Shown: positions 54,250-62,028 of the stretch, piece after piece
Layout of the letters: the number at the start of each line of letters is the position of its first letter
Numbering within the stretch: the first letter of the stretch is position 1
Source of the DNA: Riemerella anatipestifer_F
GTDB lineage: Bacteria > Bacteroidota > Bacteroidia > Flavobacteriales > Weeksellaceae
DNA length: 64,000 bases
Assembly: GCF_037861325.1 (NCBI RefSeq)
Contig: NZ_JAFELW010000005.1
Reading direction: 5' to 3' (one strand)
The notes under the pieces: model-generated
Database searches by the model: none
Told to the model about the DNA's origin: nothing
The model's input: the letters and a program-made list of their open reading frames with translations, nothing else
Made by a program: the position numbers and the translations under genes

Positions 54250-55734
54250 ATGTTATTATCATTATTACTATTACCTCTTGTAGGTTCAGGATTGGTTTTT
54301 GCTTGGAAGAGCTCTCAGAGTAGGTATTTGGCATTTGGTATAGCTTTAGCCCAGCTGTTACTGGCATTTGTGATGTTGTTTGATTTCAACTATGCAGATT
54401 CTGTAGATGGCGAAATGCAGTACCAAATACAGTACGATTGGAGTTATTTGATAAGAAGTAGTTTAAGTTTTGGTGTAGATGGTATGGGAATGCTAATGAT
54501 ATTGCTTACCAATATTTTAGTGCCTTTTATCATTTTATCGTCGTTTAATCAACAGACATCTTATAGAAATACTTTTTATGGACTTATCTTATTGATGCAG
54601 TTTGGTCTTTTAGGTGTTTTCACTGCGTTAGATGGTCTATTATTTTATATATTTTGGGAAGTTACCCTTATTCCGATATGGTTTATATGCGGAATTTGGG
54701 GGCAAGAAGACCAAAGAATTAAAACAACTACTAAGTTCTTTGTTTATACTTTCTTCGGTTCTTTATTCATGTTGGTTGGTTTAGTTTATTTATACAATCA
54801 TTCAGACTCTTTTGCCTTAATAGATTTGTATAATGCAGCTTTAAACACTGAACAACAGACCTTTGTTTTCTGGTTAATTATGATGGCATTTGCAGTTAAG
54901 CTGCCGTTGTTTCCCTTCCATACTTGGCAGCCAGATACTTATACTTACGCACCAACGCAAGGCTCTATGCTTCTGTCAGGGATTATGCTTAAAATGGCAG
55001 TCTATGGAGTGCTAAGATATCTATTACCAATAGCTCCAGAGGCTGTACTAGGTCTTTCTGGAAAAATAGTAATGGTAATGGCGATAGTAGGTATTATTTA
55101 TGGAGCTTTAATAGCTATTGTGAATAATGATGTTAAGAGAATTATCGCTTATTCATCTCTATCGCATGTGGGGCTTATGGTGGCTGGAATTTTTGCTTCT
55201 GCTATTGTTACTCTTAATGGAACATTTACTTATGAGGGTGCTGAGGGTGCTATGGTACAAACTTTTGCACACGGTATCAATGTAGTAGGATTATTCTACT
55301 GTGCTGATATTCTCATCAAAAGATTTGGGACAAGAGACCTTCGTCAGATGGGTGGATTAGCTAGAGTAGCTCCTAAGTTTGCGGTTCTGTTTATGATTAT
55401 TTTATTAGGGTCTATGGCGGTTCCGTTGACAAATGGATTTATTGGAGAATTTATGTTACTAAAAGCCGTATTTAGCTACAATACATTAGCGGTGATAGTT
55501 TCTGGGTTAACAGTAATCTTAGCAGCAGTATATATGTTAAGACTTTATGGTAAAGCAATGTTTGGAGAAGGAGACGAGGCTGTTTTATCACAAGTTAAAG
55601 ACCTTTCAGCGGTAGAATTTTCGGTATTGGCAGGGTTATCTGTTTTTGTAATAGTATTGGGAGTATATCCTAATATCATTATAGAGATGGTGCAAAGTTC
55701 GTTAAAGTTTATTTACTTATCTGTGATAAGTTAA
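54250..55734 (+). CDS. nuoM: NADH-quinone oxidoreductase subunit M
   Basis: A 494-residue antiporter-like subunit with about 14 helices. Key elements are LFYIFWEVTLIPIWFICGIWG with the channel Glu, KLPLFPFHTWQPDTYTYAPTQGSMLLSG and IIAYSSLSHVGLM. It starts three bases after nuoL and precedes nuoN by 20 bases. Confidence 0.97.
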   Translation: MLLSLLLLPLVGSGLVFAWKSSQSRYLAFGIALAQLLLAFVMLFDFNYADSVDGEMQYQIQYDWSYLIRSSLSFGVDGMGMLMILLTNILVPFIILSSFNQQTSYRNTFYGLILLMQFGLLGVFTALDGLLFYIFWEVTLIPIWFICGIWGQEDQRIKTTTKFFVYTFFGSLFMLVGLVYLYNHSDSFALIDLYNAALNTEQQTFVFWLIMMAFAVKLPLFPFHTWQPDTYTYAPTQGSMLLSGIMLKMAVYGVLRYLLPIAPEAVLGLSGKIVMVMAIVGIIYGALIAIVNNDVKRIIAYSSLSHVGLMVAGIFASAIVTLNGTFTYEGAEGAMVQTFAHGINVVGLFYCADILIKRFGTRDLRQMGGLARVAPKFAVLFMIILLGSMAVPLTNGFIGEFMLLKAVFSYNTLAVIVSGLTVILAAVYMLRLYGKAMFGEGDEAVLSQVKDLSAVEFSVLAGLSVFVIVLGVYPNIIIEMVQSSLKFIYLSVIS

Positions 55735-55754
55735 CAAAATGATATTTTAAAAAG

Positions 55755-57143
55755 ATGAGTGTTTTAATTACTATATTTATCACAGCAGTTATTGCTTTGT
55801 TTACGGGTGTTTTTAATCAGGGTAAATATGCTAGGTATGTAGGAATTCTTGGTTTGGGAATTGCGTTATATGTTAGTTTCCTTCCTGATTGTACTTTTTT
55901 TGAAAAATACAATGCAATGTTTAGCTATAGTGCTAATACAGCATTATTTACCAAAATATCTTTGGTGGTAACTCTTTTATTATTTTTTATTGCAGGTTTT
56001 GCATTTAGTAATCATAGAAGTCACCAGTCGGAGCTTTATGCTTTAATGCTATTTTCTCTTTGTGGAGGTATTATTTTGTTTGGATTCCAAAATATGGTTA
56101 CTCTATTTTTAGGGATAGAGATACTGTCTATACCGCTTTATGTTATGGCAGGAAGTGCTAAAACCAACCTTCGTTCTGTAGAAGCGTCTATGAAATACTT
56201 CTTGATGGGTGCTTTTGCTACGGGCTTTTTACTTTTCGGTATCGCTTTAATTTATGGTAGTACAGGCAGTTTTGATTTAGCTACTATCCACCTTTTTGGA
56301 GGAGCACACGGAGCTACAAGCAAGATGTTTTTGTTAGGAATTGTAATGATGTTGGTGGCTATGGCGTTTAAAGTATCTTTAGCACCATTCCATATGTGGA
56401 GTCCAGACGTGTATCAAGGAGCACCGTCTCTTATTACAGGCTTTATGGCATCAGTGGTTAAGATAGCAGGATTTTATGCGTTTTTCAAAGTGATGACTTT
56501 AGCATTTATCGGAGGTTTTTCTATGTGGATTAACATTGTGGCTGTGCTTATTATCTTAACGCTTATTCTGTCTAATATTATGGGATTAGCACAAACCAAT
56601 GCTAAGAGAATGTTGGCTTACTCTAGTGTTTCTCATGCAGGATATATTGCACTAATCTTTTTCGGGTTTAATAGTCTTTCTGTATATAATTTAGCTTTCT
56701 ATCTATTTGCTTATTCTTTAGCAACAGTTGGGGTGTTTATGTGCTTGATATGGGTAGAAAAAATTAAAAGAGAAACTTCTTTCGAGGCATTTAATGGTTT
56801 GGCAAAGACAGAACCTTTATTAGTTGTTGTAGCTTCTGTATCTCTGTTGTCAATGGCTGGTATTCCGCTTACGGCAGGGTTTATAGGTAAGTTTAATGTT
56901 TTTAGTCAAGCTATTTCGGGTAACGCTACTGTACTGGTAATTGTAGCTATCCTGGGCTCTGCCTTGAGTATCGCTTATTATTTAAGATTGATTATAGCGA
57001 TGTTCTTTTATCAAGAAAGTACATTTAAAACTAGTGAAAAGGTAAGTATTACTTATAACATTATGGCGGTGGTGCTTGTATTGTTATTGGTAGCGATGGG
57101 AGTGTATCCAGATTTATTTGCTATGCAATTTGGACTTTATTAA
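55755..57143 (+). CDS. nuoN: NADH-quinone oxidoreductase subunit N
   Basis: A 462-residue antiporter-like subunit, last gene of the operon. It has LFLGIEILSIPLYVMAG with the channel Glu, KVSLAPFHMWSPDVYQGAPSLITGFMASVVK and MLAYSSVSHAGYIAL. A strong terminator stands 35 bases downstream. Confidence 0.96.
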   Translation: MSVLITIFITAVIALFTGVFNQGKYARYVGILGLGIALYVSFLPDCTFFEKYNAMFSYSANTALFTKISLVVTLLLFFIAGFAFSNHRSHQSELYALMLFSLCGGIILFGFQNMVTLFLGIEILSIPLYVMAGSAKTNLRSVEASMKYFLMGAFATGFLLFGIALIYGSTGSFDLATIHLFGGAHGATSKMFLLGIVMMLVAMAFKVSLAPFHMWSPDVYQGAPSLITGFMASVVKIAGFYAFFKVMTLAFIGGFSMWINIVAVLIILTLILSNIMGLAQTNAKRMLAYSSVSHAGYIALIFFGFNSLSVYNLAFYLFAYSLATVGVFMCLIWVEKIKRETSFEAFNGLAKTEPLLVVVASVSLLSMAGIPLTAGFIGKFNVFSQAISGNATVLVIVAILGSALSIAYYLRLIIAMFFYQESTFKTSEKVSITYNIMAVVLVLLLVAMGVYPDLFAMQFGLY

Positions 57144-57178
57144 GAAAATAAAATAAGAATCAATCAGTTGATATAGAG

Positions 57179-57209
57179 AGCATAAACTTTTAGGAGTTTA
57201 TGCTTTTTT
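57179..57209 (+). terminator. Terminator of the nuo operon
   Basis: A perfect 10-bp stem (57179-57188 with 57195-57204), a TTTAGG loop and six T. Confidence 0.85.
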
Positions 57210-57262
57210 ATTGTCGTTTATAGATAGTAAAGCTAAAAATAGGTTTATAAGAAATTTATATT

Positions 57263-57270
57263 TATTTTTG
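57263..57270 (+). promoter_or_regulatory. -7 box of tpx
   Basis: TATTTTTG fits TAnnTTTG, 22 bases before the tpx ATG. Confidence 0.5.
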
Positions 57271-57292
57271 ATAAATATTAAAACATTTAAAA

Positions 57293-57790
57293 ATGGCAAA
57301 ACTAACTTTAAAAGGTAATGAAATCAGTAGTGTAGGAGAACTTCCTAAACTAGGAGAAACAATAAAAGACTTTAATCTAGTAGCTTCAGATTTAAGCGAA
57401 AAAACTAAAAATGACTTCTCAGGAAAAAGAAAAGTACTTAATATTTTCCCAAGTATAGACACGGGAGTATGTGCCGCTTCAGCGAGAAAATTTAATGAAG
57501 AAGCATCTAAGTTAGATAATACGATAGTGATAAATATCTCTAGAGATTTACCATTTGCATTAGGGCGTTTTTGTGCTGCAGAAGGTTTAAGTAACGTAGA
57601 AACACTATCTGATTTTAGAGGTAATTTTGGAGAAGAATTTGGTGTTACTTTAGTAGACTCTCCGCTTAAAGGATTGTTGAGTAGAGCGGTTGTTATCACT
57701 GATGAAAATGATAAAGTGATTTATACAGAACAAGTATCCGAAATTACTAATGAACCTAACTACGAAGCCGCTTTAGCAAGCTTAAAATAA
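57293..57790 (+). CDS. tpx: Thiol peroxidase (atypical 2-Cys peroxiredoxin)
   Basis: Tpx reduces hydrogen and alkyl peroxides with electrons from thioredoxin. The 165-residue protein shows the peroxidatic Cys in SIDTGVCAASARKF (near residue 60) and the resolving Cys in GRFCAAEGL (near 95), plus the start LTLKGNEISSVGELPKLG. Length and spacing are standard. The gene is flanked by its own promoter and a terminator at 57801-57831. Confidence 0.96.
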   Translation: MAKLTLKGNEISSVGELPKLGETIKDFNLVASDLSEKTKNDFSGKRKVLNIFPSIDTGVCAASARKFNEEASKLDNTIVINISRDLPFALGRFCAAEGLSNVETLSDFRGNFGEEFGVTLVDSPLKGLLSRAVVITDENDKVIYTEQVSEITNEPNYEAALASLK

Positions 57791-57800
57791 ATTATTTTAG

Positions 57801-57831
57801 AGGGGAGAACCTGCATTAGTTCTCTCTTTTT
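57801..57831 (+). terminator. Terminator after tpx
   Basis: A 10-bp stem with two G-T pairs (57801-57810 with 57819-57828), an eight-base loop and a T run; it ends 14 bases before the next gene's ATG. Confidence 0.7.
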
Positions 57832-57844
57832 GTATTTTAATGAG

Positions 57845-58489
57845 ATGAAAAAAGCAGTAGTTATTGGTGGGACTGGAGCTACGGGTAAGGCTCTATTAGA
57901 CACACTTTCTAACGATTTGTCGTATCAGTCGGTGGTGGCGGTATCTAGGAGAGAGGGCATTTCGTCGTTACCAAAAGTGGAAATTTGTAAAGTAGATTTT
58001 AATCATTTAGAACAAAGTTCGGCTATTATCAGTGGAGATGTTGCGTTTTCTTGTTTAGGAACTACGCTTAAAGACGCAGGAAGTCAAGACGCTCAGTGGC
58101 GTGTGGATTATGATTACCAATATACATTTGCTAAAATAGCCAAAGAAAGCGGTATTTCTACATTGGTTTTAATATCTTCTATGGGAGCAGATAAAAAGTC
58201 GCCAATTTTCTATTCTAAAATGAAGGGTAAACTAGAGGAGGCTATTACAGAACTTAATTTCCCTAGCCTCATTATTTTAAGACCAAGTTTACTTATACGC
58301 CCTGAAACAAAGAGATTAGGAGAGCGTATTTCACTACCTATATTAAATACTTTTAATAAAATAGGATTGCTGAAAAAATATCAACCTATATCAGTGGAAG
58401 ATTTAAGTAAAGCAATGGTTAAGTCGGTGGAAAGGTACAAAGCAGGTACTCATATTTTAGAACTAAAACAAATTTTGGAATTGGTTTGA
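57845..58489 (+). CDS. NAD(P)-binding protein of the HTATIP2/TIP30-like SDR group
   Basis: A 214-residue atypical SDR: AVVIGGTGATGKALLDTL, then AFSCLGTTLKDAGSQDAQWRVDYDY and LVLISSMGADKKSPIFYSKMKGKLEE (SSMGA plus YxxxK). This pattern is that of bacterial TIP30-like oxidoreductases of unknown substrate. I use ATG 57845; an in-frame TTG at 57830 lies in the tpx terminator. The J-domain gene begins one base after its stop. Confidence 0.82.
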   Translation: MKKAVVIGGTGATGKALLDTLSNDLSYQSVVAVSRREGISSLPKVEICKVDFNHLEQSSAIISGDVAFSCLGTTLKDAGSQDAQWRVDYDYQYTFAKIAKESGISTLVLISSMGADKKSPIFYSKMKGKLEEAITELNFPSLIILRPSLLIRPETKRLGERISLPILNTFNKIGLLKKYQPISVEDLSKAMVKSVERYKAGTHILELKQILELV

Positions 58490-58490
58490 G

Positions 58491-59117
58491 GTGAAAAATT
58501 ACTATTACTTTTTAGGAATTTCGGAAGAGGCTACATCGGAAGATATTAAGAAGGCTTACCGAAAGTTATCACTTAAATATCACCCTGATAAAAATGAAAA
58601 CGATTCATTTTTTGTGGAGCGTTTCAGAGAAGTTCAGGAGGCTTACGAGGTGCTTATCAACTCAAGTAGTAGAAGTTTATATGACCAAAAACTAGCACAA
58701 ATACAACAAAACATCAAATCAGACCAACTACCTTATATCAAGACTTTCCATGCAAATAAACTCCGAGTAAAAAAAGGAGAAGAAATTATCCTAAATTGGC
58801 AGACACAAAATGCCGATGTGATAAAAATAATCCCTTTTGGTCTAGTAAAAAACTATGGAGAAAAAAAAGTGAAAATCACACAATTTGATGCCAACGGAGA
58901 GTGTAAAATTTTACTGAACGCTACCAATACACTATTGCAAAAAACCGTTGCCAAAGGCATTATCATAAAAGAAATACATGAGGTAGAAACACCTCTCCCT
59001 GAAACTCATTTTATCAATACAAAACAGCAATCTAATACTGCCAACCGACCTAGTAAACTTCCGTATATCCTAGCTCTATTGTTGGTGATACTACTTTTAT
59101 TTTGGCTTTTTCTTTAA
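58491..59117 (+). CDS. Membrane-anchored J-domain protein
   Basis: A 208-residue protein starting with GTG at 58491. Residues about 1-70 form a J domain with YYFLGISEEATSEDIKKAYR, the essential HPD in YHPDKNEND, and YEVLINSSSRSLYD. Residues about 80-165 alternate beta-strand patterns and look like an Ig-type domain (KKGEEIILNWQTQNADVIKI). A hydrophobic tail (about 189-208) ends the chain, suggesting a tail anchor with the J domain in the cytoplasm. It should recruit DnaK to the membrane. GRxx and zinc-finger parts of true DnaJ are missing. Its stop overlaps that of the minus-strand small gene. Confidence 0.8.
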   Translation: MKNYYYFLGISEEATSEDIKKAYRKLSLKYHPDKNENDSFFVERFREVQEAYEVLINSSSRSLYDQKLAQIQQNIKSDQLPYIKTFHANKLRVKKGEEIILNWQTQNADVIKIIPFGLVKNYGEKKVKITQFDANGECKILLNATNTLLQKTVAKGIIIKEIHEVETPLPETHFINTKQQSNTANRPSKLPYILALLLVILLLFWLFL

Positions 59118-59266
59118 GCCATTTTCAATCTGCCAGGGCATTTTTTGCATCTTTTGCCCTTTTTAAACTTTTTACAACATTTCTTTTTGCTGCAAAACAT
59201 CTCTTGTTCAGCCGAAAACGCTGGTGTAAGCACAGGGACTTTAAAAGGAATTACTGCTGTATTCAT
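59114..59266 (-). CDS. Small Cys/Lys-rich protein, 50 residues
   Basis: A minus-strand frame from ATG 59266 to TAA at 59114-59116 encodes 50 residues. The first half is neutral (MNTAVIPFKVPVLTPAFSAE); the second half is dense in Cys and Lys: CSKKKCCKKFKKGKRCKKCP, five cysteines within 19 residues. A textbook promoter, TTTG-N19-TATATTTG, ends four bases before the ATG, so the mRNA should begin at or near the start codon. The Cys/Lys pattern suggests metal or nucleic-acid binding, but I know no characterised family. It is convergent with the J-domain gene, overlapping its stop by four bases. Confidence 0.78.
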   Translation of the reverse strand: MNTAVIPFKVPVLTPAFSAEQEMFCSKKKCCKKFKKGKRCKKCPGRLKMA

Positions 59267-59270
59267 GTTG

Positions 59271-59301
59271 CAAATATAATCTAATTTGGATTAAATACAA
59301 A
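59271..59301 (-). promoter_or_regulatory. Consensus promoter of the 50-residue gene
   Basis: On the minus strand, TTTG at 59301-59298, a spacer of exactly 19 bases and TATATTTG at 59278-59271 give the best -33/-7 match in the window. Only four bases separate it from the ATG, indicating a leaderless transcript. Confidence 0.7.
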
Positions 59302-59347
59302 TAAAAATAAATCCATCAATTAGCTGATATTTATCAGATGTTATTTA

Positions 59348-59440
59348 GGAGCTATTTCCCGCTATCCGCTCATACTCCTCGCTCAGAGGCTCCGCTTCGC
59401 TCCGCCTCTTCGCTGTGGGATATCCGCTTCTATCGGGGCT
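59348..59440 (+). repeat. GC-rich intergenic repeat (REP-like)
   Basis: About 93 bases, far richer in G and C than the surroundings, start with GGAGCTATTTCCCGCTATCC and end with CTTCTATCGGGGCT. Inside lie AGAGGC (59385-59390) and GCCTCT (59404-59409), which can form a hairpin, and two imperfect copies of GCTCCGC. I recall such CCGCTATCC...TATCGGGGCT elements as scattered intergenic repeats in Weeksellaceae; only one full copy is in the window. It encodes nothing. Confidence 0.6.
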
Positions 59441-59457
59441 ATTAGCACGGTGCAAAT
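59436..59457 (+). repeat. 22-bp direct repeat, left copy
   Basis: The sequence GGGCTATTAG plus the next 12 bases (ending GTGCAAAT) recurs identically at 62029-62050. This copy overlaps the last bases of the GC-rich repeat. Confidence 0.85.
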
Positions 59458-59588
59458 CTTAAGTATTGCAACCGTAATAGTAGCACTTTGCTCGCCTTTT
59501 TTTGTATTCAAGTGAAGTTTGAATAAATTAAAAATTAATTTGTGCTAAATGTACAACAATAATTAATTTCGGTTGTGAGTATTACATA

Positions 59589-59726
59589 TAACAATTAATT
59601 TTAACACCAGGAAAAGAATAATTGAAAAAAGTGAATGGTGGGAGCTATGAAGACATGTGTATGTCATGTAAAAATGTGTTTGTGAGTAATATGGTCTATC
59701 CTGTGGTGGTTTATTGCAGTTTGTGA
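59589..59726 (+). pseudogene. Remnant of a double-glycine leader peptide gene
   Basis: In one frame the DNA reads LTPGKE, a stop at 59619-59621, then LKKVNGG (GG codons 59637-59642) and a 27-residue tail with three cysteines (SYEDMCMSCKN at its start), ending at TGA 59724-59726. Intact leader peptides of this kind typically run L-T-P/R-x-E-L-K-x-V/I-N-G-G. Here there is no ATG and the leader is interrupted, so the gene looks dead. The GLPGLI gene starts 65 bases further on. I infer a former small secreted (bacteriocin- or signal-like) peptide; the pattern match is by eye. Confidence 0.45.
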
Positions 59727-59791
59727 GTGGTTTGCATTGAAGCTGTTTATATAGTTATATTATTCTCTTAGGAAATGTATATATTTTTTAT

Positions 59792-60604
59792 ATGAAGAAG
59801 ATAAGGTTAATTTTAAAAATCTATCTTTTAATTTGTTTTGTTCCTTTTATTTATGGGCAGAACTTAAGTATTTTATACGAGTTTAAGTTCAAAGACAACA
59901 AGGACTTTACAAAAACTAAAATCTATTATTTAGATATTTTAAAGCATGAGTCTGTATTTCGCTCTAGTCATCAGAGAATCTCCGATTCCTTATTGACCAC
60001 GACTGGCTATGGCTATGGTTATAGTACAAATATTGATGAACAAGTTTACATTCATAAAAAATTAACTGATAGAGAAATTAAAAAAGTAGTAGTTTCCCCT
60101 ATTACGAGAGATAAAGTTTTTGTTAAGATTTCAGATGCTGTCAATTGGACTATTCTTCCAGATGCTCAAAAAGTTGGGTCCTTTAATTGTCAAAAAATAG
60201 AAACAGACTACGGAGGCAGACATTGGGTAGGTTGGTTTACTAGAGATGTGTCTCTTTCAGAAGGACCTTATGTGTTTAATGGTTTACCAGGATTAATTGT
60301 ACAAATTAATGATAGTGAGGGAATTTTTGATTTTAGTTTAGTCAGTATTAAAAATAATAGACAAGAAAACTTATATCTTCCCAATACTGGCAAAGAAGTA
60401 AGCTGGGAAGAACTAAATAAAATAAGAAAAGATTATTATACAGACCCTTTCTCTTATGTGAGATTAATTGGTGCTAAAGCAATGGAAGATGATGGTAATG
60501 GTGGAATGAAAAAAATAAATTTTAGAGAAAAAATAGAAGGAATTAGAAAATCCATTCGTAATACTATCCCGATAGAGTCTGATCATAAAATAGATTATGA
60601 ATAA
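59792..60604 (+). CDS. GLPGLI family secreted protein (first)
   Basis: A 270-residue protein with a signal peptide (hydrophobic residues about 5-21, cleavage near YGQ) and the family hallmark FNGLPGLIVQI near residue 166, preceded by DYGGRHWVGWFTRDVSLSEGPY. GLPGLI proteins are widespread, often tandem, in Bacteroidota; they are exported, and their function is unknown. This copy is related to the one at 61094 (shared DYGGR.W..W and GPY.F.GLPGLI segments) but differs in most other positions. The gene lies in a short cassette between 22-bp repeats. Confidence 0.9.
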   Translation: MKKIRLILKIYLLICFVPFIYGQNLSILYEFKFKDNKDFTKTKIYYLDILKHESVFRSSHQRISDSLLTTTGYGYGYSTNIDEQVYIHKKLTDREIKKVVVSPITRDKVFVKISDAVNWTILPDAQKVGSFNCQKIETDYGGRHWVGWFTRDVSLSEGPYVFNGLPGLIVQINDSEGIFDFSLVSIKNNRQENLYLPNTGKEVSWEELNKIRKDYYTDPFSYVRLIGAKAMEDDGNGGMKKINFREKIEGIRKSIRNTIPIESDHKIDYE

Positions 60605-60903
60605 AAAATGATTTGTACATAATAATGTTTATTCAAAATTAACATGACCCTTTTGGATATTACCAAAGACTTGATGAATAGTTGTCAGTTTATTTGATTA
60701 AAACCGATCAAGGATAACTTAAAAGCCAGTGGAGAAGCTCTTGGAGATATTTACTCAGATTTTAAAGTAGCGTATATTGATAAATAGTTTAGTGAAAGAT
60801 TAGCCTAAAAATAGAACTTATATTTGTCTAATTATTATATGGGAATTTTTAATGATATTTTATTTGTATTACATAGTGTGTTTATAATGTTATGAAAAAA
60901 ATC
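60605..60903 (+). other. Gene-free spacer with GLPGLI remnant
   Basis: Apart from the decayed GLPGLI 3' end (60634-60812) I see only AT-rich sequence here, without terminator or open frame of note. Confidence 0.5.
60634..60812 (+). pseudogene. Decayed 3' end of a third GLPGLI gene
   Basis: This stretch repeats, with changes and deletions, the end of the GLPGLI gene at 61094: ATGACCCTTTTGG, then ATTACCAAAG.CTTGAT.AATAG, AAGGATAA.TTAAAAG, and GATTTTAAAGTAGCGTAT followed by GATTAGCCTAAA (in the intact gene 61737-61935). The frame is broken and the upstream part of the gene is missing. It shows that the array once had more copies or was rearranged by recombination between copies. Confidence 0.75.
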
Positions 60904-60933
60904 TTGTTCAATTAGAAATTATTTCTATATTTG
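60904..60933 (+). promoter_or_regulatory. Promoter before the small peptide frame and second GLPGLI gene
   Basis: TTG at 60904-60906 and TATATTTG at 60926-60933, 19 bases apart, fit the Bacteroidota -33/-7 pattern. The short peptide frame starts at 60972, the GLPGLI gene at 61094. Confidence 0.5.
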
Positions 60934-60971
60934 AGAAGCTAAGAGTCACATAATTAAATGTTTTTACAATT

Positions 60972-61051
60972 ATGAAGAATTTAACAAAGTTTTCAAAAAA
61001 GCAGTTAAGTAAAACCTAATGGAGAGTTCTAATTCGAATCTTAAATCATAA
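60972..61051 (+). pseudogene. Frameshifted small leader-peptide gene
   Basis: ATG 60972 opens MKNLTKFSKKQLSKT and stops at 61017-61019. Shifting frame by one base at about 61014 continues as N-G-E and another frame yields MESSNSNLKS to a stop at 61049-61051. MKNL-K-L-x-K-x-x-L-K is the common start of double-glycine leader peptides in Flavobacteriia, and NGE would be one base from NGG. I read it as a dead or very short peptide gene in the same position, upstream of a GLPGLI gene, as the remnant at 59589. Confidence 0.4.
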
Positions 61052-61093
61052 AAAAATTGTTTATAATAGCCTTTTAATTTTTAATTGATTATC

Positions 61094-61915
61094 ATGAAAT
61101 ATTTATATTTTTTTATCTTTTTTACCAGCATTTTTATTCATGCTCAAACCACTAGATTGGTGTACAGGGTGTCATCAGGTATTGATTCTGAACGGGTTGA
61201 TGAAATTTACTATCTTGATGTAGATACCCATAAGAAAACTGGGATTTATTACAATAGAAATTACTTTGTAAATGATTCTATTTTTAAAAAGACAGGAGAG
61301 TTTGGATTTTCGGATTTCAAAATGACGGATTTTGTAAAAGTGAATTTTGCCAATAATGACGATGCAGAAGAATATAAAATGCTGAGTGTAGATGTTTTTA
61401 AAATCCACATAAAAAAATCAAAAGATTGGAAGATAGAAAAAGAGACTCGTCTGGAGGGGAATAGGACACTGCAAAAAGCAACAATAGACTACGGAGGAAG
61501 ACAATGGGAAGCTTGGTGGGATAAGGATTTTCCTCTTTATGTAGGACCGTACCTTTTTAGTGGTTTACCAGGATTGATAGTGAGTCTGAAGGATACGCAG
61601 AATCATTTTCATTTTGAATTAATTGGTGTTCAAAATTTCCCTGCCACTCAAACCATTGATTTCTTAACCACATTAGAAACCAATTCTGTAACTATTTCTA
61701 TTGATAAATTTAAGAAAATGCTCCTCCAAAATTACAATGACCCTTTTGGTAGTATTACCAAAGGCTTGATAAATAGGAATCAACCTATTCGATTAGAAGA
61801 TGGTACTCTATTGACCAAGGATAATTTAAAAGTAAGTGAAGAAGTGATTAAAAATAGATTGAGAAAACAAAATCCTATTCACTTGGATTTTAAAGTAGCG
61901 TATCCTAATAAATAA
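61094..61915 (+). CDS. GLPGLI family secreted protein (second)
   Basis: A 273-residue protein with a signal peptide (about 2-17, cleavage near IHAQ) and the motif FSGLPGLIVSLKD in the middle, preceded by DYGGRQWEAWWDKDFPLYVGPY. The C-terminal region includes NDPFGSITKGLINRNQP, whose DNA is matched by the remnant at 60634. I start at ATG 61094; an in-frame TTG at 61085 only adds three residues before the signal sequence. A strong terminator follows 34 bases behind the stop. Confidence 0.9.
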   Translation: MKYLYFFIFFTSIFIHAQTTRLVYRVSSGIDSERVDEIYYLDVDTHKKTGIYYNRNYFVNDSIFKKTGEFGFSDFKMTDFVKVNFANNDDAEEYKMLSVDVFKIHIKKSKDWKIEKETRLEGNRTLQKATIDYGGRQWEAWWDKDFPLYVGPYLFSGLPGLIVSLKDTQNHFHFELIGVQNFPATQTIDFLTTLETNSVTISIDKFKKMLLQNYNDPFGSITKGLINRNQPIRLEDGTLLTKDNLKVSEEVIKNRLRKQNPIHLDFKVAYPNK

Positions 61916-61949
61916 TTTAGAAAGGGTTAGCCTAAATATTTAATTTATT

Positions 61950-61985
61950 AAAATCACAAGGATTTTTGGTTCTTGTGATTTTTTT
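61950..61985 (+). terminator. Terminator of the GLPGLI cassette
   Basis: A 13-bp stem with one G-T pair (61950-61962 with 61970-61982), a seven-base loop and seven T. Confidence 0.85.
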
Positions 61986-62028
61986 GTCAAGTGTTTTTGT
62001 GGAGGGATTTTTAAAATTCAGTACAATA

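Noticed and set aside
59102..59284. 60-codon plus-strand frame overlapping the end of the J-domain gene
   Set aside because: It is the complement of the 50-residue minus-strand gene, which has a strong promoter and a meaningful Cys/Lys pattern.
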